From assembly GCA_963824985.1 (NCBI GenBank), contig CAWGRQ010000052.1, positions 1-64,000 of the forward strand: a stretch of DNA of 64,000 nt, given 5' to 3'. The translations under genes and the position numbers were made by a program. Position 1 is the stretch's first letter. Each line of letters starts with the position of its first letter. Positions 17,565-26,646 of the stretch are shown here, in pieces. The notes under the pieces are model-generated. The model made no database searches. It saw only the letters and a program-made list of their open reading frames with translations, and was not told where the DNA came from. This stretch comes from JAFNAG01 sp963824985. GTDB lineage: Bacteria > Acidobacteriota > UBA6911.

Positions 17565-17957
17565 TTATTCCTTCAGACCGCGCGCACGCAGCAGACTCTC
17601 GATCTCGGCGAGCGGATAAAAGCCTTCGTGGCGGTGGAACTCGCGTCCATTTTGATCCAGGAAAACCTGCGTGGGAATGACACGGATGTTGTAGGTCCTG
17701 GCCGGAGCTTCATCCTGCAGCACGTCATAGAACACGATTCGAATCTGATCGCCGAATTTCTTCTCCAGGTCGCGCATGACCGGTTGCATCGCGCGGCAGG
17801 GGATGCAGTTGACCGAACCGAGTTCCACGAAGGTCACCGGGGCTTTCGAAGCGGCGGGCGGAACTGATGTTTCGGCGGGGATCTTCGGCATCCCGCCCTC
17901 ATAGTAGACCGCCAGGAGCACTACGGCCGCAAGTGCCAGGACCAGGAATTTCTTCAT
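17565..17957 (-). CDS. Membrane-anchored thioredoxin-like protein
   Basis: A 130-residue protein with a hydrophobic N-terminus (MKKFLVLALAAVVLLAVYY) and a thioredoxin fold behind it. The active site is SVNCIPCRAMQPVM (CxxC = CIPC) and the cis-proline segment is IRVIPTQVFLDQNGRE. GAGGA precedes the ATG. It sits between the arsC fusion and the ArsG-like gene, so a likely job is to pass electrons outside the cytoplasm together with the CcdA-type protein. No lipobox cysteine is evident, so an uncleaved anchor is more likely. Confidence 0.88.
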   Translation of the reverse strand: MKKFLVLALAAVVLLAVYYEGGMPKIPAETSVPPAASKAPVTFVELGSVNCIPCRAMQPVMRDLEKKFGDQIRIVFYDVLQDEAPARTYNIRVIPTQVFLDQNGREFHRHEGFYPLAEIESLLRARGLKE

Positions 17958-17971
17958 TTATTTCCTCATTC

Positions 17972-18055
17972 GGGACAGGCGCCAAAACCTCGACATTATT
18001 CGAGACTGGCGGAAATTGGCCTTCTTGGAATTTCGAGGTTATGGCGCCCCTCCCC
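17972..18055. repeat. Inverted repeat overlapping the arsC 3' end
   Basis: Arms 17972-17997 and 18029-18055 are imperfect reverse complements built on GGGACAGGCGCC and TTTCGAGGTTATGGCGCC. The arsC stop (18039) lies inside one arm and the thioredoxin start (17957) is just beyond. The same motif occurs at 34512, 35254 and 35365. It could form an intercistronic mRNA hairpin. Confidence 0.7.
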
Positions 18056-18777
18056 GAAACTCGGCGAAAAGAGCTCCAATGCGCTTGCGCAGTTCGTCGC
18101 GCGTGCGCCGGAACGCATGAAGGCGGTCCGCTTCCGATCCCTGGAAAGCGCCCGGGTCGGGAAGACCCCAGTGAAGACGTCTCAGCTTCCCGGCAAAAAT
18201 CGGGCACTCCTCCTCTCCACACAACGTGATGACCGTATCGATCCCATCCGCAGGAATCTCAGAAACCTGCCTTAGATCTGTGTCCCGAAATATCGATGCC
18301 GATCTCATGCATAACGGCAATCGCCTCGGGACGAACACGCGTCGGGCGCGAACCGGCGGATCCTACCCGGACATGGGCAGGCGCAATAGAGCGCGCAATC
18401 CCCTCGGCCATCTGGCTGCGCGCCGAATTCGCTACGCAGAGAAACAGGATGCCCTCGGGTCGCAACGCCCGGAGAATGGCCGCTTCGACCATCCATTCGG
18501 GCGGCACGCCCTTCCCCGCATAGGATCGGCAGCACAAGGAGCCCTGACCCGTGCTTCTTCGCTCAATGTCCTCGCCGTTCACACGCACCGAGGGGGACCC
18601 GAGAAAACCCAGCGCAGCCGCTTCTTCCGGAGTATCGACCGCGACCCGGTCCACAGACGCACCGGGAGCGAGGCGGCCAACAACCTCCCTGACAAGTGCC
18701 ATCGCCTCGCCGGCATGAGGACAGCCTTCAAACACCAGCACCTCAACCTGCATCGGAACATCTCTTTCGTCCGGCAT
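18039..18777 (-). pseudogene. arsC: Arsenate reductase (LMW-phosphatase type) fused to an N-terminal thioredoxin-like domain, frameshifted
   Basis: Residues 9-105 form a thioredoxin-like domain (VEVLVFEGCPHAGEAMALV, then FLGSPSVRVNG and the cysteines of GSLCCRSY). The arsenate reductase domain begins near 108 with ILFLCVANSARSQMAE, a CX5R loop from Cys114 to Arg120. After a one-base frame change near 18265 it continues with the redox cysteines of VITLCGEEECPIF. Corrected length is about 245 residues against about 135 for a stand-alone ArsC. The start is one base after the acr3 stop; an internal ATG at 18753 is possible. The two-domain layout suggests a built-in electron donor. It reduces arsenate to arsenite for Acr3. 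Confidence 0.85.
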
Positions 18778-18778
18778 C

Positions 18779-19891
18779 CTAACTTCCCGCGACTTGCGAT
18801 CGGGCCGGCACTCCCCTTTTCGCGTTCTCTCCGGAGTAATATTTGCGCCCGAGCCACAGCGCGACGTTCACCAGCCCGATCATCACCGGCACTTCGACAA
18901 GCGGTCCGATTACCGCGGCAAAGGCGCCGCCGTGGTTGATGCCGAACGTCGCGATGGCCACTGCGATCGCCAGCTCGAAATTGTTCGAGGCGGCGGTGAA
19001 AGAGAGAGTGGTGGCCTGCCCGTAGGTTGCGCCCACCTTCTTGCTCATGAAGAAGGAAATGAAGAACATCAGCACAAAGTAAATGAGGAGCGGGATGGCG
19101 ATCCGCACGACGTCAAACGGCAGCTGCACGATGTACTCGCCCTTGAGCGAGAACATAACGACGATGGTAAACAAGAGAGCGACCAATGTGATCGGGCTGA
19201 TCTTCGGGATGAATTTCGCGTGGTACCACTCCTTGTTCTTGAGCGCGATCAGCGAAAATCGCGTGATGACGCCGGCAATGAACGGGATGCCCAGGTAGAT
19301 AAAGACACTCTTCGCGATCTCCCCGATGGTGATATGGACCGTCACACCTGCGAGTCCGAACCAGGTCGGCAGGACGGTTATAAAGACATAGGCGTACACC
19401 GAGAAGAACAGCACCTGGAAGATGGAATTGAATGCAACCAGGCCGGCGCAATACTCCGTGTCCCCTTTGGCCAGGTCATTCCAGACGATGACCATGGCGA
19501 TGCAGCGCGCCAGGCCGATCATGATCAGCCCGACCATGTACTCCGGCTTGTCGCGCAGAAAGAGAACCGCGAGCCCGAACATGAGAAGAGGGCCTACGAT
19601 CCAGTTCTGGACCAGTGAGAGGCCGAGTACCTTGAGGTTGCGGAAAACCGGCCCCATCTCTTCATACCGGACCTTGGCCAGCGGCGGGTACATCATCAGG
19701 ATAAGGCCGATGGCGATCGGGATGGAGGTTGTACCGACACTGAACCGGTTGAGGAAGGGTACGATCCCCGGCAGCAGGTAGCCCCCAGCTACGCCGATCG
19801 CCATGGCGAGAAAGATCCACACGGTCAGGTAGCGGTCGAGAAGGGAAAGCCGGCTGGCGACGCCGCCGGCTGCAATCCGGGATTTGCTCAT
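18779..19891 (-). CDS. acr3: Arsenite efflux transporter Acr3
   Basis: A 371-residue polytopic membrane protein of the BART superfamily. Start 19891 is chosen over the upstream in-frame ORF because GGAGGA lies 7 bases before it and MSKSRIAAGG starts the normal cytoplasmic tail. The essential cysteine helix GLIMIGLARCIAMVIVWNDL is present. Other family blocks include YLGIPFIAGVITRF and SFTAASNNFELAIAVAI. It exports arsenite and antimonite using the proton gradient. It is the second gene of the ArsR-Acr3-ArsC-thioredoxin-ArsG-ArsF operon, and its frame is intact. Confidence 0.95.
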   Translation of the reverse strand: MSKSRIAAGGVASRLSLLDRYLTVWIFLAMAIGVAGGYLLPGIVPFLNRFSVGTTSIPIAIGLILMMYPPLAKVRYEEMGPVFRNLKVLGLSLVQNWIVGPLLMFGLAVLFLRDKPEYMVGLIMIGLARCIAMVIVWNDLAKGDTEYCAGLVAFNSIFQVLFFSVYAYVFITVLPTWFGLAGVTVHITIGEIAKSVFIYLGIPFIAGVITRFSLIALKNKEWYHAKFIPKISPITLVALLFTIVVMFSLKGEYIVQLPFDVVRIAIPLLIYFVLMFFISFFMSKKVGATYGQATTLSFTAASNNFELAIAVAIATFGINHGGAFAAVIGPLVEVPVMIGLVNVALWLGRKYYSGENAKRGVPARSQVAGS

Positions 19892-19935
19892 TGTTGCCGT
19901 CCTCCGGGCAGACGCGCTTGAGGGCGCTGCCACCT

Positions 19936-20319
19936 TTATGATCTGCACCTGTCGGGCAGTAGATTTTCCGACACACCGTGTATCTCCGCCCTTGCGACGC
20001 AGCCACGCGGATAGTCTCTTGAGCAACCGAGCGGCGTCGGGCCGCCTGGCCAGATGCGAGCGGAGCATTTCCAGATGGCCCTTGGCCAATCCGTCCCGCA
20101 GGGACCCAGCGCATAGTAAACCCACAGCCCTTCGCGCCGATCCGTGACCAGCCCGGCCCGATAGAGAATTCGCAGGTGCCGGGATGCCTTCGACTGGGTG
20201 ATCGCAAGCACTTCGATGAAGTCGCAGACGCAGAGCTCCCTGTGATTGAACAGGAGCCAGAGCATCTTGAGCCTGGCTTCATCGGCCAGGACCTTGAAAA
20301 ACGCGGCAGTCTCTTTCAT
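19936..20319 (-). CDS. arsR: ArsR-family repressor of the acr3 operon (third)
   Basis: Starts at the ATG 20319 (AGAAGGA upstream). It has ETAAFFKVLADEARLKMLWL, the classical As(III) site RELCVCDFIEV, recognition helix SKASRHLRILYRAGL and wing REGLWVYYAL. After YALGPC the frame shown becomes non-family. A one-base shift near 20115 gives a typical helical tail (GLAKGHLEMLRSHLARRPDA). That corrected frame has no stop before acr3, which probably means a second indel and not a real fusion. It is preceded by a clear operator at 20347-20366 and heads the operon. Confidence 0.88.
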   Translation of the reverse strand: MKETAAFFKVLADEARLKMLWLLFNHRELCVCDFIEVLAITQSKASRHLRILYRAGLVTDRREGLWVYYALGPCGTDWPRAIWKCSARIWPGGPTPLGCSRDYPRGCVARAEIHGVSENLLPDRCRS

Positions 20320-20346
20320 GGATTCCTTCTCGGAGAATATATCTAT

Positions 20347-20366
20347 ATAACCGGATTTACGGTTAT
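20347..20366. promoter_or_regulatory. ArsR operator of the acr3 operon
   Basis: ATAACCG and CGGTTAT form a perfect 7-base inverted repeat with a 6-base centre (GATTTA), 28 bases upstream of the arsR start. It differs in sequence from the other two operators, matching the different ArsR type. Confidence 0.75.
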
Positions 20367-20414
20367 TGTCAAGGAGAAATCGACAAACCGCGGACACATA
20401 TCCCTCCCAAGATC

Positions 20415-20442
20415 GTTGGTTCGATTCCAACCGTCGCTACCC
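20415..20442 (+). other. tRNA T-arm and acceptor-like fragment
   Basis: GTTGG, loop TTCGATT and CCAAC form a perfect canonical T-arm at 20415-20431, followed by CGTCGCTA as a possible acceptor 3' strand. No D-arm, anticodon arm or matching 5' acceptor (AGCGACG) is found upstream, so it is only a 3' fragment. Such fragments are left by elements that integrate into tRNA genes. It lies right at the upstream edge of the ars island. The rest of the gap to 20763 holds nothing I can support. Confidence 0.45.
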
Positions 20443-20763
20443 AACCCTTCAGGGTGCTGTTGACATCGATCCCGGTGGCACGCAACGCAGGGACGAGGCC
20501 GAACAGCAAAAACGTTACAATGGACACTGCTGCGGTATAGGCAAGCGCGCGTGCGTCTCTGAATGCTCATTCCACGACTTTGGGGTCTGGGAGTCTGTCC
20601 GAGAATCAGGAGGGGCCGCGTTCCGAGCACCGTTGCGCCTGCGGCGCTCCTGGCGGGGGCAGATGCCAGGCGGAGCGCAGGCGATGTCGAGGTACATCGT
20701 CGAGGAGCGTCAAAGCCGCAGATGCCCCATGAGCGCGACCCCTCCAAATTCCCGGACGGACTC

Positions 20764-21732
20764 CTAGCGCCGGGCCCGGATCAGTTCTATGACCGCATTC
20801 TGGTGCAGGGATTTCAGTCTCTGATAGCCGGTCCCATAGGGGGAGTCGGTTCGTGTTTCCAGCTTCTCCAAAGCGCCGCGAAAACCCTTCGCACGAAGCA
20901 CTTCCGCGGCCACCCACTGGGCGAACCCTTCCGACAGTTCCGGTTCCAGATTCAGGAGGTTGTTCTCCGCCTCCCAGGCATGGGCATACTCATGAGCAGC
21001 CGCCTCGTACAGCAGGTCGGGCGGCAGTCCGAAAAGAAGGACGATTTCCGATTTGTCATTGTCCAGGCGGTACATACCCAGCTCTTTCCCATAGAGCGCC
21101 CCCTTCAGGACGGGACTCTTCCTTCCGGGCCCCGGATTGGGTGCCGCCAACCCGCTCAGTTGTTCCACCCGTACGGTATAGGGGCGCTTGACCTTCAGTC
21201 CCAGCTGCTGCTCTATGGTGGCGCGCGCCGACCGGACTATGCCCTTGATGGTCTCGACATCAAAAACCGCACGCCCGCCGCAATCGCTGCAAATAATGCG
21301 CCCATCCGGATATTCCCAATGCTTGTCGCCGACCGGCACTCCACAAAGGTCGCAGGCATGCCGATTATTTTTGCAGTCGGCACAATAGACTCCTTTGCCG
21401 TATGGGTACCGGTAACTGGTTCCGAGAATGGGCTTTCCGCAGGCATTGCAGCGCGGCAGTTTTTTGAGGCACTCTTTGCAGGCCCCGGTCTCAGGATCGA
21501 TGTCGGCGGCGGCGGTCGGCAGCGTGCATACGCTGCACCTGGGGGCCTCCAGGTAGCAGCGCTCGCAGTAGGCCTCCTTGCCGCCTTCGACCCGGTAGTA
21601 CTTCCCGGGGGTCGTGATCAGCGTGCCGCAGATGTGACATCGCAACTGGCCGGTCGCCGCCAGGGCGCCGCCAATAAGCACAAGAGCCAGGATCAGCACC
21701 AGTCTGCTTCGCATCATCATCGGACGAATCAA
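20764..21732 (-). CDS. Secreted LIM-type zinc-finger protein with DA1-like peptidase domain
   Basis: A 322-residue protein. Residues 8-25 form a signal sequence. From 32 to 152 there are repeated CxxC pairs of LIM type (CHIC, CERC, CSVC, CKEC, CNAC, CADC, CDLC, CSDC). The C-terminal half has the metallopeptidase motif HEYAH (His247-Glu248-x-x-His251) followed by LSEGFAQWVA, whose glutamate (268) is a candidate third ligand. This is the architecture of plant DA1 proteins, LIM plus an HExxH peptidase, here in an exported bacterial protein. The TTG at 21732 has GGAGG close upstream; ATGs at 21720-21714 are alternatives. Substrate is unknown. No operon partner is seen. Confidence 0.8.
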   Translation of the reverse strand: MIRPMMMRSRLVLILALVLIGGALAATGQLRCHICGTLITTPGKYYRVEGGKEAYCERCYLEAPRCSVCTLPTAAADIDPETGACKECLKKLPRCNACGKPILGTSYRYPYGKGVYCADCKNNRHACDLCGVPVGDKHWEYPDGRIICSDCGGRAVFDVETIKGIVRSARATIEQQLGLKVKRPYTVRVEQLSGLAAPNPGPGRKSPVLKGALYGKELGMYRLDNDKSEIVLLFGLPPDLLYEAAAHEYAHAWEAENNLLNLEPELSEGFAQWVAAEVLRAKGFRGALEKLETRTDSPYGTGYQRLKSLHQNAVIELIRARR

Positions 21733-21861
21733 TGCCTCCGCCGGGCGATGTTAAGGCCACGGAGATTTATTTAAGTATAATTGAAAACTCTTCCGCACCC
21801 AGGTTTTTCTGAAATGCCCAAACCTTTTATTGTTTCACCCCGGCAGTTTTCGAAACAGCCT

Positions 21862-21897
21862 CTCATGCGCCATGGCGCACCCGCGTGCATGAAAATA
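21862..21897. repeat. REP-like palindrome, copy 1 of 5
   Basis: TCATGCGCCATGGCGCACCC followed by GTGCATGAAAAT. The same unit, CATGCGCC..GGCGCA..GCATGAAAA, appears at 40420, 48100 and, inverted, at 35017 and 55540. All copies are intergenic. Confidence 0.85.
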
Positions 21898-21924
21898 TCA
21901 GCTGTCGCGCGCAGCGCCTTAGAG

Positions 21925-22077
21925 TGCCGCGCCGTCGGCGCTCGTTCCCGAGCCATCCCATTCCCGGCCTTACGGCTGGGCCTGGGTACTTCCGGCTTTT
22001 CGGGCCTCGGGCATGCCTGTCCATGGGTTAATCGAACACCCGTACCGCCTGAGGCCAATTTCAGGAGTCATGCCGCG
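21925..22077. repeat. Dispersed repeat of 153 bases, copy 1 of 2
   Basis: Near-identical to 34645-34797 in the same orientation. Both start TGCCGCGCCGTCGGCGCTCG and end CAGGAG(T/C)CATGCCGCG. Nothing in it looks coding. Both copies sit close to a REP-like palindrome, so they may travel together. Confidence 0.85.
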
Positions 22078-22319
22078 TTGCTGTCAATGTGGTGTCCGGA
22101 TTTGCAGCGCCGCGGCTCGCCGGTGAAGATTCCGGGTAATGTTCCGCTGGATAATATCGGCCGGTTGGCATATAAGATACCGATCGATGTAAACCAGAAG
22201 CCAACAACCGGTGCGAGCAAACGGTCGCAGCCCGCGTGTTTGAAACGGCGGATTCCGAAGGCCGCCTCGGTTAACATGGGCGTTTCCGGAGTGCAGGTTG
22301 CGCTAAATTGGAGGGAGTC

Positions 22320-25300
22320 ATGGGTAAGCAGGGTTTGGAGTGGAGGCTCAGCAGAATTTATGTGCTGGGCGCCATATTAGCCATCGCTTTGGGCGTCAAC
22401 GCGTTTTCGGCGGGCGGGCAGGCCCGGGGAACCGCGACCCAGGCACCGGCTCAGGCACAGAAGCTTGACGAAGACTATGCGAAACGGATCCTGGACAACA
22501 CACCGGACAAACGCATCCTGACCGAGTTGGTCGATCACATGCCGGTTTCGGCTACCGTGCCGTCGCCACTGAAGTTCCTCGGCTATGTTCCGGGTGAAGA
22601 CAACCGGCTCACGTATCACAAAGACATCGTGGCTTACTATGAGGCCCTCGACAAGGCGTCGGACCGCGTCACGATGTGGGATATCGGCAAGACCGAAGAA
22701 GGTCGAACCATGGTGGCGCTTGCCATCGCCGACGAAGCGACGATCAAATCGCTCGACAAGTACAAGCAGATCACCGCGCAGCTCACCGATCCGCGCAAGC
22801 TGACGGAAGCGCAGGCGCGGCAGCTGATCCAGACCGGCAAGCCGATTTACTACACAACCGGAAGCCTTCACTCCGGGGAAACGGGCAGCCCGGAAATGCT
22901 CATCGAGCTGGCCTTCCGTCTGGCCGTCGAGGAAACGCCTTTCATCCAGCAGATCCGCAACAACAGCATCGTGGTGATCACTCCGGTGGCCGAAGTCGAC
23001 GGCCATGAGCGCCAGGTCGACAACCGGCGCGCAGCCGACGCCGGCCAGCCGCAGCCCGGCATGACCTATTGGGGCCGCTATGTCGCGCACGACAACAACC
23101 GCGACGGCATCGGCAAGGGATTGATGCTTACCCAGAACATGCTGAAATCGTTTCTCGATCTGCACCCGCAGGTTCTGCACGACCTGCATGAGTCGGTGAC
23201 TCTGCTGTACACCTCCACGGGCACGGGTCCGTATTATCCCGAAATCGCACCGCTGCTGGCCACGGAATGGTGGTGGCTGGCAGAGACCGAAGTCATGGAG
23301 ATGACCAAGCGCGGCGTGCCCGGCGTCTGGACCTACAATTACTATGACGGCTGGGTGCCGAACTACATGTTCTGGATCGGGGTAACCCACAACTCCATCG
23401 GTAAGTTCTATGAGACCCAGAGTTACGGCGGCGGACGCGGCGGTGGTCCCGCGGGCGGCGGACGCGCCGGCGCTCCGGGAGCCCCCGGCGCCGCTATGGC
23501 CGGAACTGCAGCGCAAGCAGGCCGCGGCCGCGGTGTCGGCGCGGGCCAGAGCCGCGAGTGGTATCGCCCCTTCCCGGTACCCCCGGAAGGCGTGCAGTGG
23601 AGCGGCCGAGCCAATATCAACATGCAGCAGTCGGCAATTCTCATCGCGATGAACGCCGTGGCGAAAAACCGGGAAATGTTCCTGGAGAATTATTACATCA
23701 AGAACAAGATGATGGTCGAACAGGGCAGGACGCGGCCCCCTTATGCTTATGTGATTCCAGCGCAGCAGCGCCGGCGTGTGGAAGCCGCCGACCTGATGAA
23801 CTTCATGCGCCGCGAGGCGGTCGAGGTCAACACCGCGACCGGGCCGTTCACGCTCGGCAACGTCCAGGTGGCCGCCGGCGACTATATCATCCGGCTCGAC
23901 CAGCCTTATGGCGGCCTCGTCAACACGCTGCTCGGCGTGCAGTGGTTCCCAGAACAGAATCCGCGTCCCTACGACGACACCGGATGGTCGTTGCCGCTGC
24001 TGCGCAACGTGCAGATCTACCGCATCGAGGATAAGGCGGTCTTCGACAAACCGATGACGCTGTCGGCGGCTGATTTCAAGGCCCCCGGGACCATCACCGG
24101 GACCGGCAGCACCATTGTCATCGAGCACAATACCGACAACACTCTGGCCACGTTCCGGTTCGCCAATGCCCGGGTGAAGATGTCGGCGGCCGAACAGCCG
24201 TTCGAGCTGGCCGGGCATCGCTTCACTGCCGGCGCGTTCATCATTCCGACTGCCGATCGCGCCATGCTCGAACCGCAGATCAAAGAGTACGGGTTGCTCG
24301 CCTGGGCAACCGACACGCCGCCGAACGTGCCGATGCACGATCTCGATGTGCCGCGCATCGGGTACCTGCACTCCTGGTCGAGCACCCAGGATGAGGGGTG
24401 GGTGCGCATGTCGCTCGACAAGTTCAAGGTGCCCTATACCTACTTCGGCGACAACCTCGTACGAGCGGGAAACCTGCGCGCGAAGTACGACGTGATCATT
24501 TACCCGAACGGGCCGGTCACGGTGGACGGCGGCGAGATACCGGCCGGCGGCACGCCACAGCCGTACAAGAAGACCGACCTCACGCCGAACATCGGCACTG
24601 CACCCGATACCACCGAAGACCGGCGCGGCAGTCTCGGCCGTGATGGCTTGAAGGCCCTGGAAGCATTTGTGCAGGATGGCGGGGTGCTGATTGCCGAAGG
24701 CGGGCCCGCGGCGTTGTTCCCGGACTACCGGCTGGTGCCGGGGGTTTCGGTCGAGCAGCCCGATGGCCTGTTCGCTCCCGGTTCGGTCATGAAGACCCTG
24801 CTCGGCGACAAGACCAGCCCGATCCTTTACGGTTATGACCAGAACGCCCTCGGCGTGATGTACAAGAACGGGCCGGTTCTCGCACTGAGCGGTGGCTTCG
24901 GCGGCGGGCGCGGCGGTGGCGGCGGGCGCGGCGGCGGCATGCCTCCCGGCGTTGGCGGCGGCAATCTGCAGCCCATGGCAACTCCTCCGCGGCTGACGAC
25001 GCTCGATGCCGGTCCGCCCACCCAGGCGGCAGATGCCGCGGGCGGGCGCGGCGGCTTCGGCGCCGGGCGTGGCGGCGGCGGGCGGGTGCGGCGGGCGTGG
25101 CGGCGGAGCCGCGGCGCCTTCCGGACCGCGGGTGCTGCTGTCATACCCCAACGATCCGAACGATCTGCTCCTGTCCGGCGCACTCGTCGGCGGTGAAAGC
25201 CTGGCCGGCCGGCCGGCGCTCGTTGATGCTCCGCTCGGCAAAGGGCATGTCGTGCTATTCGGAGTCCGTCCGTTCTGGCGCTATGAAACGCACGGAAGCT

Positions 25301-25386
25301 TTTTCCTGGCCTTCAACGCTATTCTGAACTGGAACGATTTGAACGCCGGCAAGGCCGCCGCGGCCGGCCCGGGCGGGGATCGGTAA
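22320..25386 (+). CDS. Secreted M14-family zinc carboxypeptidase-like protein (A)
   Basis: About 1,020 residues once a one-base shift near 25085, in a GGC-rich tract, is corrected; without it the frame stops at 25196. GGAGGGA precedes the ATG at 22320. A signal peptide is followed by the M14 domain with zinc ligands His184 and Glu187 (TGSLHSGETGS) and the third histidine in VLHDLHES near 287-290. A Gly/Ala/Arg-rich insert follows YETQSY (about 365-405). The middle is beta-rich. The C-terminal third resembles a glutamine-amidotransferase-like fold (RIGYLHSWSSTQDEGW; GGVLIAEGG). It likely digests peptides outside the cytoplasm. Paralogues are at 45420 and 48565. Confidence 0.88.
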
Positions 25387-25467
25387 TCAGACGGTTCACC
25401 CAGGCACGTCTGGCGCCTGGAACCGGAATTCATAAACGCCGGGCCTCTTCCAGAGCTCATCACCATT

Positions 25468-25494
25468 CCCCCGGGGCCAAGAGAGCCCCGGGGG
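25468..25494. terminator. Terminator-like GC hairpin
   Basis: CCCCCGGGGC and GCCCCGGGGG form a 10-base stem around a 7-base loop about 80 bases after the M14 stop. There is no T-run, so it may be a processing hairpin or a repeat. Confidence 0.4.
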
Positions 25495-25553
25495 GCCGTG
25501 GGTCGCGGTGAAATTCGGATCGACCCGCATTATTCACGAAGCAAGACATCTCA

Positions 25554-25596
25554 GGATACGGAAGAACGCGGATCGGATCCGTGTTCTTCCGTATCC
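25554..25596. repeat. Large palindrome around GGATCGGATCC
   Basis: GGATACGGAAGAACGCGGATC is followed by its near-perfect reverse complement GGATCCGTGTTCTTCCGTATCC. Degenerate relatives with GAACACGGAT and ATCCGTGTTC lie near 26816-26889, 35118-35213 and 60930-61075, always between genes. Confidence 0.75.
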
Positions 25597-25788
25597 CTAA
25601 AGCTCTCCATAATGAACGAATCCCGGCACCCCGTACTGCTTTCATACGTTTGCAAAAGATGTCCGTGATTAATGCGGGCCAAGAGTAAAACGCCTGAAAA
25701 TGGCGCCAATCGATGGTCGGGAGCGGCATTCAATGAAATGATCGGGCCGGGGCATCGGGAGCCTGTCCTGCCCGGCGATCACTGCAGA

Positions 25789-26646
25789 TCAATTTTCTCG
25801 CGCGTAATATCCCTGGCTGGCATTCACCACCAGTTTCGGCAAGCCCTGCGGCGGATTGAGTTTGACTTCAATCCGGCGCCATTTGCCGTCCTGCTTCCTG
25901 TTGGTGGGGATGTAACCGAGTATATATTGATTGCGCAGCTCATCATGAATGATGTCGATGTAGTAATCCACCTCGCTCGGTCTGTCCGCAACAAACGGCC
26001 GCACCCCCGTCCCTTCCCTGGTCGCCGTCATTCGGTTTCCCCACCTGTCTCCGCTGACCGTATAGACCTGGACGGTAGGCAGGATGCTGGTAACCTCCAG
26101 ATCACTGACTATGATCAGGGCCTTTTTCTCGTTTTTGCCCTTCTTGATCTTCTCCAATCCCATGGCCAGAGCCTGCCGTAGAGGGCTCTGGGAACTCGAC
26201 TTGATGATGGGAATCTCCTGCGGGGTTGACGGCTCCAGACCGAAGTCCTGCACCATCGCCGAGCTTTCGCTGAAGGAGATCAGGAAGAACTCATCTCCGG
26301 GAATCCTGGCTTCCCGAAAACGGTTGATCGCCAGGACGGCAGCGCCGATGTAGTTCTTCATGCTTCCCGCCAGATCAAAGATGACCCCCATGCTTATGGG
26401 TGCTGTCTGTTGGGAGAAGTAGTGAATCGGCTGCTCCACACGGTTTTCATACACCTTGAAATGCTTCTGTTCAAGTCCGGCAATGAACCGGTTCAATGAA
26501 TCCGTGACCAGAACCCTGACGTAGACGCCATCCTCCGCAACCCGTATTCCGAGCGCCTGCGATCTCTGAGGGGACTGCCCGTGCAGCGGCAGCAGGAGGC
26601 CGACGAGAAGGAATGCTGAGATGGGTTTGCTGATCCTGAGTTTCAT
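25789..26646 (-). CDS. Secreted VWFA-domain protein
   Basis: A 285-residue protein from the ATG at 26646, which gives a proper signal peptide (KPISAFLLVGLLLPLHGQ). A short beta domain (VRVLVTDSLNRFIAGLEQKH) precedes a von Willebrand A domain. The metal site reads VIFDLAGSMKN, so the usual DxSxS is DLAGS at 91-95; the first serine is replaced. Later blocks are KALIIVSDLEV and YILGYIPTNRKQDGKWRRIE. Acidobacteriota encode many such VWFA-related proteins, usually with unknown ligands. It is monocistronic as far as seen. Confidence 0.82.
   Translation of the reverse strand: MKLRISKPISAFLLVGLLLPLHGQSPQRSQALGIRVAEDGVYVRVLVTDSLNRFIAGLEQKHFKVYENRVEQPIHYFSQQTAPISMGVIFDLAGSMKNYIGAAVLAINRFREARIPGDEFFLISFSESSAMVQDFGLEPSTPQEIPIIKSSSQSPLRQALAMGLEKIKKGKNEKKALIIVSDLEVTSILPTVQVYTVSGDRWGNRMTATREGTGVRPFVADRPSEVDYYIDIIHDELRNQYILGYIPTNRKQDGKWRRIEVKLNPPQGLPKLVVNASQGYYAREN

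Larger units (their letters stand above)
21733..22319. other. Repeat-filled gap before the first M14 peptidase
   Basis: No gene is supported. The gap holds a REP-like palindrome (21862-21897) and a 153-base dispersed repeat (21925-22077). The last 100 bases should contain the promoter of the M14 gene; no clear box was identified. Confidence 0.5.
25387..25788. other. Convergent intergenic region with two large hairpins
   Basis: This gap lies between the M14 gene (+) and the VWA gene (-). It holds the hairpins at 25468-25494 and 25554-25596. No gene is supported; ORFs here run through the palindrome. Confidence 0.5.

Noticed and set aside
20330..20445. Complete tRNA gene
   Set aside because: Only the T-arm and a possible acceptor strand fit; no D-arm, anticodon stem or 5' acceptor pairing.
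22377..25241. 954-codon minus-strand ORF opposite M14 gene A
   Set aside because: It is the antisense of a GC-rich real gene with signal peptide and zinc motifs; its translation is rich in Arg/His/Gly with no domain.
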